A stretch of 8,040 nucleotides of DNA from Lachnoclostridium sp. UBA739. Its GTDB lineage: Bacteria > Bacillota_A > Clostridia > Lachnospirales > Lachnospiraceae. The notes under the pieces were generated by a model. That model saw only the letters and a program-made list of their open reading frames with translations, made no database searches and had not been told where the DNA came from. Positions 6,665 through 8,040 of this stretch are shown piece by piece (the stretch's first letter is position 1; every line of letters begins with the position of its first letter). The position numbers and the translations under genes are program-made. The stretch covers positions 15,051 through 23,090 of the forward strand of contig DBKX01000012.1 in the NCBI GenBank assembly GCA_002297865.1. Direction: 5' to 3'.

Positions 6665-8040
6665 CTAATGTGTGTCTTCTAATATCATTTTAGCTGCAGT
6701 ATATCCAGACTGTGCCACTGTTGCCAGCCCAGCACCAGGAAGAGTCCAGTGACCAGCCAGATATAATCCCTTTACTGGCGACTTCTGATTAAGTCTCAAT
6801 CTACTGACTTGTGAATTCTTCATAGCCCATCCATAATTGGCGCCCTGACTATTCAAGGTATAACGATAAATGGTCTGAGGTGTAGAAATCTCTTTCACCA
6901 CGATATTTTGGGACAATTCTGGAATAATATGTTCCGCCCTCTCTATTAGAAGCTGACTGAGAGATTCTTTCTGTTCTTTCCAATAGGAAACATTTTTAAA
7001 TGGAGCCAAAATCGTTAAAAATATCGATTCATGTCCTTCTGGCGACAAACTTTCATCATAAAATGAAGGAAATGCAATATGAATAAATCCATTTTCGTGG
7101 AAAGGATTCGTACGCATTTTGTTGTAAATTTTTTCTATATCATACTCTGGAACATACCACGTATTGCCCTTTACAGCTAAATTTTCTACTGCCTCTGACT
7201 TGATTCCCAGATATACATTAAAATGCGATACCGATGGCTCCATTTCTTTTAATCTTGTAACAAACTTTTGCTCTAGATGTTCTTCACCTATCATGTCTAG
7301 AAATGTCTGGTTAGCATCTGCATTGGAGATTACATAGTCGGACTGAATGATACCTCCATCTTTTAGTGTAATTCCAGTTACCTTATTTTCTTCTATGTTT
7401 ATTTTTTCTACTTTTGTGGAAAGCATTACTGTTCCACCGAATTTTTCCATCTGTTGTGCTAACATATTTGAGAAATTCTGCATACTGCCTAACGGATAAT
7501 AACCGCCGTCCAGAATAAAATCCCGAAACAATATAATTCCAGCAACCGCAGACATCTGTTTCGACGGAAGTCCTATATATAAAAGAAGCACATCAAAAAC
7601 AGCTTTGATTTTTTCATCTCGGAAGAACGAATCCAGAATCTCTCTAAACGTTTTATCCTTTATTCGAAAACTCATTGTGTAATTAAATGTTTTCAAATAG
7701 GACAAAAACTTTGTAATTCCTTCTTCCTCGTCCGGAAATATACTTTTTAACTGCTGTTCAATGTGACTCAGGTCTCTCACTATCTTCACTGTAAAGTCAG
7801 GAAATACTAAATAATCCGAAGGTTCTGCTTCCTTAAATTTTATTTTATCTTCTAACTCTAAATCTTGAATTATTTTACGTAAAAATCCCTTTTCCCCAAA
7901 ACTTCCAAAGAAATGTCCCCCAGCATCAAAAGTAAATCCCTTTCTTTTAAATGACGTACAGCAACCACCTGGCTGAAAATGCTGTTCTGCAAGCAGTACT
8001 TTCTTACCTGCTTTGGCAAGATAGTTTCCACTTACAAGTC
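6665..8040 (-). CDS. CrtI/phytoene-desaturase-like FAD-dependent oxidoreductase (5' end outside the window)
   Basis: The frame is open from the TAG stop at 6665-6667 to the window edge; the first whole codon is at 8038, giving 457 visible residues. The visible protein begins LVSGNYLAKAGKKVLLAEQH, which is helix 1 and strand 2 of a Rossmann FAD fold, with the acidic Glu that binds ribose. QPGGCCTSFKRKGFTFDAGG (22-41) follows. Only the GxGxxG loop and perhaps 10-20 residues are missing. A GTG at 7789 is internal, not the start. The C-terminus has the second FAD block GLYLAGHWTLPGAGLATVAQ followed by SGYTAA, a signature of the CrtI/carotenoid isomerase/retinol saturase group. Such enzymes desaturate, saturate or isomerise lipophilic polyenes. 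No carotenoid gene is nearby; it is tightly coupled (10-base gap) to the HGD-D pair, so a role on an unsaturated CoA-pathway substrate or product is inferred. Confidence 0.88.
   Translation of the reverse strand, partial: LVSGNYLAKAGKKVLLAEQHFQPGGCCTSFKRKGFTFDAGGHFFGSFGEKGFLRKIIQDLELEDKIKFKEAEPSDYLVFPDFTVKIVRDLSHIEQQLKSIFPDEEEGITKFLSYLKTFNYTMSFRIKDKTFREILDSFFRDEKIKAVFDVLLLYIGLPSKQMSAVAGIILFRDFILDGGYYPLGSMQNFSNMLAQQMEKFGGTVMLSTKVEKINIEENKVTGITLKDGGIIQSDYVISNADANQTFLDMIGEEHLEQKFVTRLKEMEPSVSHFNVYLGIKSEAVENLAVKGNTWYVPEYDIEKIYNKMRTNPFHENGFIHIAFPSFYDESLSPEGHESIFLTILAPFKNVSYWKEQKESLSQLLIERAEHIIPELSQNIVVKEISTPQTIYRYTLNSQGANYGWAMKNSQVSRLRLNQKSPVKGLYLAGHWTLPGAGLATVAQSGYTAAKMILEDTH

Noticed and set aside
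7787..7789. GTG as the start of the FAD oxidoreductase (374 residues)
   Set aside because: The frame stays open upstream to the window edge and encodes the FAD-binding Rossmann segment and the QPGGCCTSF...FDAGG block expected in this family; a start at 7789 would remove the cofactor site.
6665..8040. Carotenoid biosynthesis locus
   Set aside because: The CrtI-like gene is the only element; the neighbours are CoA-thioester enzymes and no phytoene or squalene synthase or prenyl transferase is visible.
1..8040. tRNA, rRNA, CRISPR array, insertion sequence or attachment site
   Set aside because: I looked for cloverleaf arms, spaced repeats, transposase motifs and terminal inverted repeats and saw none; coding sequence fills nearly the whole window, and the longest non-coding gap is 772-984.

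Overview
The window is AT-rich and every gene lies on the minus strand. Strong AGGAGG-type ribosome binding sites, tight gene packing, oxygen-sensitive 2-hydroxyacyl-CoA dehydratase-type enzymes and a MutS-like protein of a type I associate with clostridia together suggest a strictly anaerobic Firmicute (Clostridia, perhaps Lachnospiraceae-like). The taxonomic placement is inference; there is no rRNA or other marker here.

Reading in the direction of transcription (high to low coordinates), the window opens inside a phytoene-desaturase-like (CrtI-type) FAD oxidoreductase whose first residues lie beyond position 8040. It is followed by two different HgdB/BcrB/BcrC-type (HGD-D family) subunits of 363 and about 401 residues, two enoyl-CoA hydratase/isomerase (crotonase) paralogues of 255 and 274 residues, a FabG-like short-chain dehydrogenase of 247 residues, and a membrane-anchored alpha/beta hydrolase of 301 residues. 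The gaps are only 10, 22, 9, 29, 26 and 43 bases, and no terminator is seen until a clear stem-loop plus T-run at about 910-947. These seven genes therefore look like the distal part of one operon whose promoter and first genes are upstream of the window.

After the terminator, a separate unit begins: a promoter-like sequence (-10 TATAAT), a 12-bp direct repeat, a plausible RBS, and the first 257 codons of a membrane-anchored MutS-related protein that runs off the window at position 1.

Taken together, the operon looks like a CoA-thioester pathway. A radical [4Fe-4S] dehydratase or reductase heterodimer, two crotonases and an SDR are the parts list of either a 2-hydroxyacyl-CoA dehydration/beta-oxidation-like route or a BadDE-BadK-BadH-like reductive aromatic or alicyclic ring route. 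The CrtI-type flavoenzyme fits neither textbook pathway and points to an unusual unsaturated substrate. The substrate cannot be read from the sequence. The ATP-dependent activator and any CoA-ligase or CoA-transferase are not in the window and would be expected upstream or elsewhere. One of the two crotonases has lost the second catalytic glutamate (Gln140), so the pair is probably not redundant.
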